In this document: positions 31,147 through 39,736 of the stretch, one piece after another | How positions within the stretch are numbered: position 1 is the first letter of the stretch | Layout of the letters: each line of letters starts with the position of its first letter | Assembly (NCBI GenBank): GCA_947496715.1 | Contig: CANMDT010000017.1 | Location: forward strand, 1-39,864 | DNA from: Myxococcales bacterium | GTDB lineage: Bacteria; Myxococcota_A; Bradymonadia; REDH01 | Length of the DNA stretch: 39,864 nucleotides | Direction of reading: 5' to 3' | Translations under genes and position numbers: made by a program | The notes under the pieces: generated by a model | What the model was told of the DNA's origin: nothing | What the model saw: the letters and a program-made list of their open reading frames with translations, nothing else | The model's database searches: none

Positions 31147-31433
31147 CGCGTCGGCTCAGGAAAGAGCAGTACCTGCTCGTCGGCGCGGACGAAGCTGAAC
31201 TCGGTCCGGGCGCGGTAGGCGATGGCAGCCGGGTCGCCGGAGGCTGCATCGAGTTGACGGAGCTTGCGGAGGTTCTCCTCCTGGAGCGCGCGTGCACGCT
31301 CAGAGGCGATGGCGATGCGGCGCTCCATCTCCGCGTGGCGCTCGCGACCCGGGTGCTCGTGAACGAATCGCGCAGCAAACAGCACGATGAGTGCGAGGAA
31401 GACGGAGATGACGATGCGGTGGGTAGTGGGCAT
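31143..31433 (-). CDS. ftsB: FtsB/DivIC-family septum formation initiator
   Basis: The 96-residue protein has the family layout: a short cytoplasmic tail, one membrane helix (~7-23, RIVISVFLALIVLFAAR), a polar coiled coil (~34-62, MERRIAIASERARALQEENL) and a small C-terminal region with the family-like AYRARTEFSFVRADEQVLLF. FtsB bridges FtsL and FtsQ in the bacterial divisome. The length is normal. It overlaps the downstream GGDEF gene by four bases, an unusual pairing. The upstream 271-bp region is shared with mutS2. Confidence 0.75.
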   Translation of the reverse strand: MPTTHRIVISVFLALIVLFAARFVHEHPGRERHAEMERRIAIASERARALQEENLRKLRQLDAASGDPAAIAYRARTEFSFVRADEQVLLFPEPTR

Positions 31434-31461
31434 GTGCGACCGAAAGTTGTTGACGGCGGAA

Positions 31462-31491
31462 GAGATACCGAATCGCGCGGAGCACGGTCAA
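31462..31491 (-). promoter_or_regulatory. Possible promoter for the ftsB-like/GGDEF operon
   Basis: On the minus strand TTGACC (31491-31486) is followed after 18 bases by TATCTC (31467-31462), about 30 bases before the ATG at 31433. The match is moderate. Confidence 0.33.
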
Positions 31492-31524
31492 TCAAAATTC
31501 GCCAAGATCCAGATGCTTAACTTT

Positions 31525-31565
31525 CGATCTCTGTAAGTGTTGGAAGGTGCGATCTTTTTCGATCT
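31525..31565. promoter_or_regulatory. Three CGATCT boxes in the ftsB/mutS2 divergent region
   Basis: CGATCT occurs at 31525-31530, 31550-31555 and 31560-31565 (steps of 25 and 10 bases) in an AT-richer patch midway between the divergent genes. It could be a repeated binding site or chance. A DnaA-box-like TTCTCCACA overlaps its edge at 31566-31574. Confidence 0.25.
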
Positions 31566-31704
31566 TTCTCCACAGGTTGACCCTCACTTCAGCGCTAGAA
31601 AGCCGCGCTCCGACGCGCGAATTTCTTGCGCAGTATTCTTTTGAACCGCTGGCGCTGAGAGCGAATCGGCCGCAGGTCGTTGCGGGAAGGGCGGCCCAGA
31701 CGGT

Positions 31705-34233
31705 ATGGCAGCGCTCCTTCTTCTGCCGCTCCGGACGCCGATGTCTTCGCCCCTCACCGACCCCTCTGCGCCCCCTGCGCCCTCGCCGCAGCAACGCGCC
31801 CTCGCCGCCTGGTTTGCCTCCGGCTCCGGCTCGCCGCCGCCGCTCGACCGAACCCGCTTCACGCTCGACTGGGCGCGGGTCACAGAGGCTGTGAGCCTCT
31901 TCGCGGAGACCGACCATGGCAGGGTCTGCCTAGAGGGTATCGGGCTGCTCGACGACGAGGAGCTCATCGTCGCCCGTTACGAGGAGATTTCCGAGATGAC
32001 GCGGCTCCAGGCCCGCGCGCAGGAGCCCTCTCTCGTAGGGCTCGCCCATGTCCATCCGCTCGTGGAGCGTGCCCGCAAAGGGGAGATGCTCGACCCAGTC
32101 GAACTCGCAGCCGTCGCGCATGCCATCCGCTGCGCAGAGCGCACACGGCTTGGCTTTGCGGGCCTAGCATCAACGCTCCCCGCACTCTCGCGCTGGGCGC
32201 CGCAGCTGGTCAGCCATCCCGAGGTGGCAAAGGCCATCGAGTCCTGCCTCGACGCCGACAGTCAGGTCGCCGACCATGCCTCTCCTACGCTCGGGCCCCT
32301 TCGCCGCGATGTCGGGCGGCTCCGCAAAACCATCATCGAGCGGCTCGAGCGCATCCTCCGGTCGCCCAAGTATGAGGGCATCCTCCAAGACGAGTTCTAC
32401 ACCCAGCGCGACAACCGCTTTGTGGTGCCGGTGCGCGCCGGCGAGCGGGGTGACTTTCCTGGCATCGTCCACGGTCATTCCGGGTCCGGTGCGACCCTCT
32501 TCATCGAGCCGCACGAGGTGGTCGCACTCAACAATGATCTCCGCGTCGCTGAGTTCGAGGTTGTGCGCGAGGTCCACCGGATCTTGAGCAGGTTGACCTC
32601 CCGTGTCGCCGAGGTCGCGGACACCATCCAGACGGCCTGCGCGGTGCTGGCCTACATCGACGGACTCGGCGCCGCGGTGCGGTTCGGGCGCAAGATCCGG
32701 GCGGAGGTGCCGCTGCTGGCGGGCCGTTCGCAGACGCCGCGGCTCCTCCTCAAGCAGGCCAGGCATCCGCTGCTGGCGCTCCGAGAGTCGCGGGGCGAGA
32801 TGCGCGTCGTCGCCAACGACATACACACCGCGGAGCACCACCGAGGCATGGTCATCTCGGGGCCCAACACGGGTGGTAAGACCGTGACCCTCAAGACGGT
32901 TGGTCTCTTCGCGCTCATGGTCAAGGCCGGGCTTCCGATCCCCGCCGAGGCCGGCTCGGTTATGCCCGTCTTCGACCAGGTGTTTGCCGACATCGGCGAC
33001 GCGCAGGCGGTGGAGAACGACCTCTCCACCTTCTCGGCCCATGTCACTCACATGATGACCTTCCTCGATGCCTGCGGCCCGCGCACGCTGGTCATGCTCG
33101 ATGAGCTCTTTGGCTCGACCGACCCGGAGCAGGGGGCTGCGCTCGGCCGCGCGCTCATCCAGTGGATGGTGGCCCGTGGTGCGTTCGTGATGGTCACCAC
33201 CCACCTCTCGGAGCTCAAGGATGCCTGCGCGGAGCACAACGCGCTGCAGGCGGCATCGGTCGGCTTCGATGTGGAGCGGCTTGAGCCCACCTACCGGCTC
33301 CGCTGTGGCCTGCCTGGCAGCTCGCACGCAATCGCGGTGGCGCGCCGTCTGGGGATGCCCGCGGCGCTGCTCGATGACGCGACCCGGCTGCTTGGAACAG
33401 CGAGCGTGGAGCGTGAGCAGATGCTGACGCGGCTCGAGGGCATGTTCGCCTCGGTGGAGGCCGACCGCGACGCGGCAGAGCGTGCCCGTCGCCAGGCGGA
33501 GCGCGATGCGGCCGAGGCTGCCTCGATGAGGGACGACGCTGCCCGCCGCCGCAAGGAGCTGCTCGATGGCGAAGCGCTGGCGCTCCGAGGTGAGATGCGC
33601 AGGACCCGCGAGGCGCTCCGGACGCTCGTGGCGAAGGCCGCGACACCGGCGGCAGCAGCGGTCGTGAAGGAGGCGCTGGATGCAGCCGAACGACTCACCT
33701 CGGGCTACGAGGAGGAGTCGAAGGTGGAGGCCCGCAAGGGCAGAGCTTCGTTGGCTGCTGTATCGCTCGCAAGCGGAGCCAAGGTCTGGGTGGAGTCGCT
33801 CGGCCGTGGCGGCATCGTTGTGTCCGAGCCGGGCAGCGGGAGCAGGGTTGTGGTCCAGGTGGGCGCCATCAAGACCACCGTCGATCGCTCCGACCTCTAC
33901 GCGCCGGAGGAGGCGCGCGGGGCATCGGCGAGCCGGCGTGTGCTGTCGGAGCCGCTACCGTCACGCTCGTTGATGCCGGCTCCCCCCGAGGAGGTGACGA
34001 CCAAACTCGACCTGCGCGGCGTGCAGGCGGACGACGCGATCGAGATGCTCGACGCGATGCTCGACAGGGCTGTGCGGGGCGGCTGGCCGCTCCTGCTCGT
34101 GGTCCACGGACACGGTACGGGCGTACTCAAGCGGGTGGTTCGCGACCACCTGATCCGCTCCCCCTATGTGAAGAAGTTCCGGTCGGGCGGGCAGGGCGAA
34201 GGGGGCGACGGCGTGACGGTGATCGAGCTCTAG
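31705..34233 (+). CDS. mutS2: Endonuclease MutS2
   Basis: MutS2 binds branched DNA and, in known cases, limits recombination or rescues stalled ribosomes; it does not act in mismatch repair. The 842-residue protein has a helical core domain, an ABC-type ATPase with Walker A GPNTGGKT (386-393) and Walker B TLVMLDELFGSTDPEQGAAL, a long coiled coil (~560-670, MLTRLEGMFASVEADRDAAE), a KOW-like segment (VWVESLGRGGIVVSEPGSGS) and a C-terminal Smr domain (~765-842) with KLDLRG and VVHGHGTGVLK. All motifs are intact. The start may be 31705 or ATG 31741 (12 residues later); neither has a strong ribosome site. It converges on the Ser/Thr kinase gene with an 8-bp gap. Confidence 0.93.
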   Translation: MAALLLLPLRTPMSSPLTDPSAPPAPSPQQRALAAWFASGSGSPPPLDRTRFTLDWARVTEAVSLFAETDHGRVCLEGIGLLDDEELIVARYEEISEMTRLQARAQEPSLVGLAHVHPLVERARKGEMLDPVELAAVAHAIRCAERTRLGFAGLASTLPALSRWAPQLVSHPEVAKAIESCLDADSQVADHASPTLGPLRRDVGRLRKTIIERLERILRSPKYEGILQDEFYTQRDNRFVVPVRAGERGDFPGIVHGHSGSGATLFIEPHEVVALNNDLRVAEFEVVREVHRILSRLTSRVAEVADTIQTACAVLAYIDGLGAAVRFGRKIRAEVPLLAGRSQTPRLLLKQARHPLLALRESRGEMRVVANDIHTAEHHRGMVISGPNTGGKTVTLKTVGLFALMVKAGLPIPAEAGSVMPVFDQVFADIGDAQAVENDLSTFSAHVTHMMTFLDACGPRTLVMLDELFGSTDPEQGAALGRALIQWMVARGAFVMVTTHLSELKDACAEHNALQAASVGFDVERLEPTYRLRCGLPGSSHAIAVARRLGMPAALLDDATRLLGTASVEREQMLTRLEGMFASVEADRDAAERARRQAERDAAEAASMRDDAARRRKELLDGEALALRGEMRRTREALRTLVAKAATPAAAAVVKEALDAAERLTSGYEEESKVEARKGRASLAAVSLASGAKVWVESLGRGGIVVSEPGSGSRVVVQVGAIKTTVDRSDLYAPEEARGASASRRVLSEPLPSRSLMPAPPEEVTTKLDLRGVQADDAIEMLDAMLDRAVRGGWPLLLVVHGHGTGVLKRVVRDHLIRSPYVKKFRSGGQGEGGDGVTVIEL

Positions 34234-34241
34234 CCGGCGGC

Positions 34242-36542
34242 TCAGCGCACGGCAGCGATGAGGGCCTTCATGTCTTCGAATCGGTCTTCGGGGCGCTTTG
34301 CCATGCAGCGCTCTATGACCTCACTCAGCGAGGCCGAGAGATCCGGAACGAGCTCGCAGGCTTTGGGGATGTCGCCGTGGAGGTGGAGGTAGGTGAGGTC
34401 GCCCTTGGCGTAGGGGAGCTGACCGGTAGCGATCTCGAACATGGAGACGCCGAGGCTATACATGTCGGAGCGGCCATCAAGCTGCGCGCCGGTGATCTGC
34501 TCCGGCGAGATGTAGTAGGGCGTGCCGATGGAGCGGGTCTTGGAGGTGGTCATCTCGCTGACGAACTTTGCGAGGCCGAAGTCCATCAGTTTGAGCGACC
34601 TGTCTGCGCCGAGCATCATGTTGCCGGGCTTCACGTCGCGGTGGATGAGGCCATGTTCGTGGGCGTAGGCGAGCGCCTTGGCCGCGTGGACGAATGCATA
34701 CCGCACGAGCTGTTCGGGGAAGGGGCCTTGGCGCTGCACCATGGCCTTGAGCGTCTCACCGTCGACGAACTCCATCGCCATGTAGAACTCGCCATCCTGC
34801 TCGCCTGTATCGAAGACGGTGACGATGTTGGGGTGGATCATTTTGGCCGCGGCCTTGGCCTCGCGGAGGAAGTAGCCGACCGCGACCTCGTTGGCCTTGA
34901 GGTTCTCGGCGAGGACCTTGAAGGCCACCACCCGGTCGAGTGCGGTGTCGGTCGCTTTGTAGACGATGCCCATTCCGCCTCGGGCGATCTCTTCGATGAT
35001 GCGGTAGCGCCCCGTAGCTGAGGGGGCTGTGCGCGACGGTGCTGTTGGCGTGGGTGGGGCGACGGTCTTGGTGTGTGCCGCCGCTCGGGCGGCTGCGTCG
35101 CGGAAGCCGGGGGAGGCCGTGGCGACAGCGCGGTACCAGGCTGCAGCGGCGGCCTGATCTTCAAGCGCTTCGAGGGCGCGCGCGAGGGTGTAGGCGAGTG
35201 AGGCGTCGGAGGGCTTGAGGGTTGCAAGAGAGAGCGTGGGCTGAACGAGCGCGACGAGCTCGGCGCATCGGCCGAGTTCGAGCATCCGGTGTGCGAGCCG
35301 CTGCAGGTTGTTGGCGCGCCCGAGCGCATCGAGTTCACCGGTGGTGTTGCCGCTCCGCGCGTGAATCTCAGCGACTTCGGCGTGAGCGTCGCAGGCGGTG
35401 AGACATCGGACGGCGTCGGCGTCGGCGCCGAGGTCGGCGAAGAGCAGCCCTGCGATGCGGAGTTCTCCGAGTGCCTCGTAGCAGCCGGCCGCGCGGAGGT
35501 TGTTGCCAGCCTCCGTGAACTTGGTTGCGGCATCAGCGGTGCGACCCAGTTTGTGGAGCGCTTCGCCCTGTTGTGCGGGTTCGGGGAGCGCATGTGCCTC
35601 CGCGATGCGGAGGCGGAGCGCATCCTCCGCTCGACCGGCGCGGTCGTACATCTCCGCGGCCATGCCAAGCCGGCCCTTGTCGGCGTAGATGGCCTCTGCA
35701 GCTGCAAGGTCGCCCGAGCGTTCGAGCAGCTCCGCGGCAGCTTTGGGAAAGCCGGCGCGGTTCAGAAGGGCGGCGGCCGCTGCAGCGTTACCGTGCGCTT
35801 CCAAGTATTTCGCAGCAGCCTGAGCCGCCTCGATGGCAGGCTTCATGGCAGCCAGATTGCCGCCGTTTCGGGCAAACTCCCGCTCGAAGAGGGCCGCACG
35901 CTGTTCGGCGGCCTTGGCTGTGTCGCCCGCGCGGTCGAAGGCCTCGGCTGCTTCGCGTAGGAGCTTGGCCTGCTGGAAGGCGCCAGCTGCTGCGCGGTGA
36001 TCACCCCGCTTCGTGTAGATTTCGGCAGCCTTCTCGGGCCGCTCCGCAATCAGGAACTCCTTGGCCGCGAGCTCGAACTGGCCGCGGCGGGCGAGCAGTG
36101 CTGCGGCCCGCTCGGGAGCTCCGGCCTTGCGAAACATGACGGTCGCCTTGCCCACATTGTCGGCACGGTCGTAGCACTCCGCGGCGCGCAGAAAGTCGCC
36201 CGCCTCGATGAAGGAGTCTGCTGCCTCGGCCAGTTTGCCGGCACCGAAGAGGAGTTCGGCTGCGCCGGAATGGTCACCCTGCTGCTCGAACACTCTGAGT
36301 TCGACACGCAATGCACGCGGAAGGCCTTCGCCGCGAGGAGAGAGTTCGCCTGCGCCCCGCATAACCCGTCGAGCAACGACTGCAACCACCACGATTGCGG
36401 TGAGTCCAAGGCCATACTCCACGAGCTGTGCACGGGAGGTTCCCACGCCGGAATCCGGAGCCGCAGTCGCACTGCTGCCCGAACCTTGCCGGGTGCTGGC
36501 CGTCGTGGCGTCGGCCTGTGCGAGCAGCGTGGGAGACATCAT
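34242..36542 (-). CDS. Membrane Ser/Thr protein kinase with long N-terminal TPR-like region
   Basis: The frame is open up to 36932, but the part before 36542 is antisense to the lipoprotein gene at 36640, so I start at ATG 36542 (766 residues; ATG 36539 or an upstream TTG are possible). A membrane helix (~38-57, YGLGLTAIVVVAVVARR) is followed by ~450 residues of short Ala-rich helical repeats (KLAEAADSFIEAGDFLRAAE, APERAAALLARRGQFELAAK). The kinase domain (~513-766) comes last: RYRIIEEIARGGMGIVYKA, VVAFKVL, HRDVKPGNMM, KLMDFGLAKF, GTPYYISPEQITG, SDMYSLGVSMFEI. The catalytic residues are intact; the first Gly of GxGxxG is Ala. The order membrane-TPR-kinase is the reverse of the common kinase-membrane-sensor layout. 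Targets are unknown. Confidence 0.85.
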   Translation of the reverse strand: MMSPTLLAQADATTASTRQGSGSSATAAPDSGVGTSRAQLVEYGLGLTAIVVVAVVARRVMRGAGELSPRGEGLPRALRVELRVFEQQGDHSGAAELLFGAGKLAEAADSFIEAGDFLRAAECYDRADNVGKATVMFRKAGAPERAAALLARRGQFELAAKEFLIAERPEKAAEIYTKRGDHRAAAGAFQQAKLLREAAEAFDRAGDTAKAAEQRAALFEREFARNGGNLAAMKPAIEAAQAAAKYLEAHGNAAAAAALLNRAGFPKAAAELLERSGDLAAAEAIYADKGRLGMAAEMYDRAGRAEDALRLRIAEAHALPEPAQQGEALHKLGRTADAATKFTEAGNNLRAAGCYEALGELRIAGLLFADLGADADAVRCLTACDAHAEVAEIHARSGNTTGELDALGRANNLQRLAHRMLELGRCAELVALVQPTLSLATLKPSDASLAYTLARALEALEDQAAAAAWYRAVATASPGFRDAAARAAAHTKTVAPPTPTAPSRTAPSATGRYRIIEEIARGGMGIVYKATDTALDRVVAFKVLAENLKANEVAVGYFLREAKAAAKMIHPNIVTVFDTGEQDGEFYMAMEFVDGETLKAMVQRQGPFPEQLVRYAFVHAAKALAYAHEHGLIHRDVKPGNMMLGADRSLKLMDFGLAKFVSEMTTSKTRSIGTPYYISPEQITGAQLDGRSDMYSLGVSMFEIATGQLPYAKGDLTYLHLHGDIPKACELVPDLSASLSEVIERCMAKRPEDRFEDMKALIAAVR

Positions 36543-36639
36543 GCAGACAGCCAGAGAAGAGTTGCGCGCCTGTGCGGAGCAGTGCAAGGTACCGAGTTGG
36601 TAGGCGACGGCCGAGCCGACGGAGCCAGAGGTTACAACC

Positions 36640-37341
36640 GTGAAAGCCGCTAGGTCAATCAGCCGTTGGGCTTCTGCGTTGCTGCTCCCTGTTGCGCTGT
36701 CTGCTGGCTGCGCTGGTTTGCAGCGGGCGCCGGAGCCCGCGCCCCTTGACGCAGCGGAGGCAGTGCCTCGTCGTCTGTCGGAATCTATCGCCTGTAGCGA
36801 AGTGCGGGCGATGGTCTGCGACGGCGTCCTTCGCGGTGATTCGGATCCTAACGCGGGGGCCACGGATTGCGGCGACGAGGTCGGTGAATTCACGCGTGAC
36901 CTTCTGCTCTGTCTGGGTCGCTCCGGCTCCATCTGCGACGAGGTGGCGGGGCTCGCTTTGGGCGCGCTGCGTAGCTGCGGGGAGCGGCTGCTGGTGGGTG
37001 AGGTGGCGAGCGGCGGCGACCTGTCGCTGGAGGCTGCACGGCGCTTCTTGGAGAGCTGGGTCGAGTCGCGTCGGCCTTGGCTCGCGGTGGGGCCGCTTGG
37101 GTTTGTCGTTGCGCCCGAGATGGCGCGGCAGCTGGCAGCATCGTCGCTGCGACGCGGCGACGCTCAGGGTGCGGTTGCCTGGCTCGACGGGACAGAGGGT
37201 GTAGACGACGAAGATTTTGCGAGCCTCGCCTGCCGCTGGGCCGCCTCGGCTGATGCCCTTACAATTCCACCGCGCGATGTCGCTGAAATCTCCTCCGTTG
37301 CCGCGGCCTCGCTCGCCTGGCAGGGGTGCGAAGGTCGCTAG
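36640..37341 (+). CDS. Small lipoprotein of unknown function
   Basis: I do not recognise it. GTG 36640 follows AGAGG by eight bases and gives 233 residues with a lipoprotein signal (LSAGC, Cys24). The mature part is mostly helical with several cysteines: SESIACSEVRAMVCDGVLRG, DCGDEVGEFTRDLLLCLGRS, GSICDEVAGLALGALRSCGE and a final WQGC, likely forming disulfides. No enzyme motif is seen. It is divergent from the Ser/Thr kinase (97 bp between the chosen starts) and may be its partner, though nothing in the sequence shows this. Its stop shares CTAG with the convergent purF stop. Confidence is for the gene, not for any role. Confidence 0.75.
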   Translation: MKAARSISRWASALLLPVALSAGCAGLQRAPEPAPLDAAEAVPRRLSESIACSEVRAMVCDGVLRGDSDPNAGATDCGDEVGEFTRDLLLCLGRSGSICDEVAGLALGALRSCGERLLVGEVASGGDLSLEAARRFLESWVESRRPWLAVGPLGFVVAPEMARQLAASSLRRGDAQGAVAWLDGTEGVDDEDFASLACRWAASADALTIPPRDVAEISSVAAASLAWQGCEGR

Positions 37342-38762
37342 TAGGCTTCGCGCCGGTCTGCAGATTCGATGATTCCGGCGGGGTAGTGTCCTGTCAGGCA
37401 GGCCTCGCAGAACGATGCATCGGATGCAGCACTCCCAGGCTGCGAGCCCGTCGCATCGCGCAGCCCCTCGAGCGAGAGATAGGCAAGGGAATCGGCCTGG
37501 ATGAACTCACGGATTGCATCGAGTTCATGATTGGCGGCGATCAGCTGGTCGCGGCTCGGCGTGTCGATACCGTAGTAGCAGGGCCACATGGTTGGCGGCG
37601 ACGCGACGCGGAAGTGGACCTCAGCGGCGCCCGCTTCGCGGACGAGGGTCACCAGCTTCTTGCAGGTGGTGCCACGGACGATGCTGTCGTCGATGATGAT
37701 GACCCGCTTTCCTTCGAGTAGCCGGCGCACCGGGTTGAGCTTTAACTTCACGCCGAAGTCTCGGATGCTCCCTGTGGGCTCGATGAAGGTACGGCCCACG
37801 TAGTGGGAGCGAATGAGTCCGAGCTCGTAGGGGATCCGGCTCGCGCGGGCGAAGCCGATGGCAGCCGGAACGCCGGAGTCGGGGACGGGGATGACGCAAT
37901 CGGCCTCCACGGCCGACTCGCGTGCGAGCCGCTCGCCCATCTTCACGCGGGTCTCGTAGACGCCGCGCCCGAAGACAACGCTGTCGGGCCGTGCAAAGTA
38001 GATGAGCTCAAAGATGCAGGGTTTGGGTGCGCGCTTCTCAAACGGGAAACTGCTCAGCATGGTCCCGTCGCTGCCGAACCGGAGCATTTCGCCGGGCTCG
38101 ACATCTCGCTCCCAGCTGGCCCGGACAAGGTCGAGCGCGCAGGTCTCGCTGGCGATCATCCAGGCGTCGCCGAGCCGGCCGATGGAGAGCGGCCGCACGC
38201 CGCGCGGGTCGCGGACGGCGTAGGCTGCGTCGGCCGAAAGGACAACGAGGCTGTAGGCGCCTTCGAGGGGTCGGAGGGCCTCTGCGAGCGCGCCGTCGAG
38301 TGAGTCGGCTTCGGAGCGGGCGATGAGGTGGGCGATGACCTCGGTATCGACATCGGTGTGAAAGATGCTGCCGCGTGCTTCGAGTTCGCGCCGAATGGTC
38401 GAGGCGTTGGTGATGTTGCCGTTGTGTGCGATGGCGACGGAGCCGAACTTGAGCTGGACGGTCAGTGGCTGTGCATTGCGGAGCGAACTCTCACCGGCGG
38501 TGGCGTAGCGGACATGTCCAGCGGCGAGCCGACCGGGCAGTCCAGCGAGGTCGTCCTTGCTGATCGCCTCGGAGACCTTGCCCATGCGGCGTACAGCGCG
38601 CAGCCGCAGGCCGTCGGCTGCTGCGATGCCGACGCTCTCTTGACCACGGTGTTGTAGGGCATGCAGCGCCAGGTAGGCGATGCTTGCAGCCTCGGGGTGG
38701 CCCACCACTCCGACAACGCCGCAGGCTTCTTCGATGAGCCCGCTCCGTTCAAACTCTAACAT
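37338..38762 (-). CDS. purF: Amidophosphoribosyltransferase PurF
   Basis: PurF makes 5-phosphoribosylamine from PRPP and glutamine, the first step of purine synthesis. The 474-residue length is usual. A 13-residue propeptide precedes the catalytic Cys14 (EEACGVVGVVGHPE); the glutaminase domain has LHALQHRGQESVGIAA and GHVRYATAGESS. The PRPP site is RVIIIDDSIVRGTT. Cysteines in TMWPCYYGID and ASFCEACLTGHYP match the [4Fe-4S] type seen in Bacillus subtilis, suggesting oxygen-sensitive turnover. GGAG lies six bases before ATG 38762. The gene follows the FHA-domain gene by 17 bp on the same strand, so they are probably co-transcribed. Confidence 0.95.
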   Translation of the reverse strand: MLEFERSGLIEEACGVVGVVGHPEAASIAYLALHALQHRGQESVGIAAADGLRLRAVRRMGKVSEAISKDDLAGLPGRLAAGHVRYATAGESSLRNAQPLTVQLKFGSVAIAHNGNITNASTIRRELEARGSIFHTDVDTEVIAHLIARSEADSLDGALAEALRPLEGAYSLVVLSADAAYAVRDPRGVRPLSIGRLGDAWMIASETCALDLVRASWERDVEPGEMLRFGSDGTMLSSFPFEKRAPKPCIFELIYFARPDSVVFGRGVYETRVKMGERLARESAVEADCVIPVPDSGVPAAIGFARASRIPYELGLIRSHYVGRTFIEPTGSIRDFGVKLKLNPVRRLLEGKRVIIIDDSIVRGTTCKKLVTLVREAGAAEVHFRVASPPTMWPCYYGIDTPSRDQLIAANHELDAIREFIQADSLAYLSLEGLRDATGSQPGSAASDASFCEACLTGHYPAGIIESADRREAY

Positions 38763-38779
38763 CGCAGGCTCCGGGCCGA

Positions 38780-39736
38780 CTAGCCGCCAATGGAGAGGCG
38801 GAAGGGCTGGCTCCCGATGAAGATGAGCGCTCCGTGGCTGAGTCCGCGGCTCGCGGTGAGGCGCACGAAGGTACCGTTGGAGCTCTTGAGGTCTTCGACA
38901 AAGAAGGCGTTGCCGTCGGTGAAGATGCGGGCGTGACGGCCCGACACATACCGGTCATCCCCGAAGAGGATGTCGCCCTTCTCGCGGCCGAGGAAGTGCT
39001 CGGTGCTGCGCAGGAGGAAGGTGAAGGAGGCCTCGTCCGGCGCGCTGATACGCTCCAGGCGGCCCCACGCATCTCCGGCAGGCGAGCCGATGGCCACGGT
39101 GCCGTCTTTTGCAGGTGCGGTGATAGCAGTTGCTGCTGCCAGCGCCTGGAACCGGAGCACTTCGAGGCCCATACGGACATGGTCGCCCGTCTTGAGCTCG
39201 GTGACCTCGGAGATGCGGTAGTAGGTGCCGTTGAGCGAGCCGAGGTCGCTCACGGTGGCGGTCTTTCCGTTCACCTCGATGGAGGCATGCTCGGGCGAGA
39301 GGAACTCATCGCGAGAGAAGACGCCATGTTCGGACTTGCGACCGACGATGTTCTTTCCAGCAGCGAGCGGGACGCTTTCGCCGGGCGAGCCGTCTGGCTT
39401 GACCATGGTCAGCGTTGCGGCTGCGCCTGAGGGTGCAGCGGCCGGCTTAATCGAGGTGGCCTCGGTCTTGTGGGGTGCCGGCGCGGGCCTGGTCTCGGGC
39501 TTGGGCTTGGCCTCCACCTTGGGAGCCGGCGCAGGCGCAGGCGCAGGCGCAGGCGCATCGATTTTGGAGCCGCACGAGCCGCAGAATTTCTGGCCAGGCG
39601 TGACTGGCGAGGAGCACTGGGGGCAAGCAGGGGCTGCCGACTTGGGAGCGGCGGGCGCTACCACCGGTCCTCCGCAGCCAAGGCAGAACTTAAAGGATGC
39701 TTCATTCTCTCGGCCGCACTTCGAACAGGTAATCAC
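38780..39736 (-). CDS. Zinc-ribbon, double-FHA-domain protein
   Basis: GTG 39736 follows GGAGG by five bases and gives 318 residues; a longer frame to 39850 has no such site. The N-terminus has two zinc ribbons (Cys4/7/18/21 in ITCSKCGRENEASFKFCLGC and Cys38/41/52/55 in CPQCSSPVTPGQKFCGSC), then an Ala/Pro/Lys linker with APAPAPAPAPAP, then two FHA domains. FHA1 has VGRKSEHGVFSRDEFLSPEH and SDLGSLNGTYYR; FHA2 has FLGREKGDILFGDDRYVSGR and KSSNGTFVRL. FHA domains bind phosphothreonine, so it is a plausible reader for the Ser/Thr kinase coded nearby. It precedes purF by 17 bp. Confidence 0.87.
   Translation of the reverse strand: MITCSKCGRENEASFKFCLGCGGPVVAPAAPKSAAPACPQCSSPVTPGQKFCGSCGSKIDAPAPAPAPAPAPKVEAKPKPETRPAPAPHKTEATSIKPAAAPSGAAATLTMVKPDGSPGESVPLAAGKNIVGRKSEHGVFSRDEFLSPEHASIEVNGKTATVSDLGSLNGTYYRISEVTELKTGDHVRMGLEVLRFQALAAATAITAPAKDGTVAIGSPAGDAWGRLERISAPDEASFTFLLRSTEHFLGREKGDILFGDDRYVSGRHARIFTDGNAFFVEDLKSSNGTFVRLTASRGLSHGALIFIGSQPFRLSIGG

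Noticed and set aside
31566-31574. DnaA-box-like TTCTCCACA, possible replication origin
   Set aside because: A single imperfect box, no cluster, no AT-rich unwinding region of note and no dnaA or dnaN nearby.
34242-36932. Longest form of the Ser/Thr kinase frame (896 codons)
   Set aside because: The extra N-terminal 130 codons are antisense to a lipoprotein gene with its own ribosome site and signal peptide.
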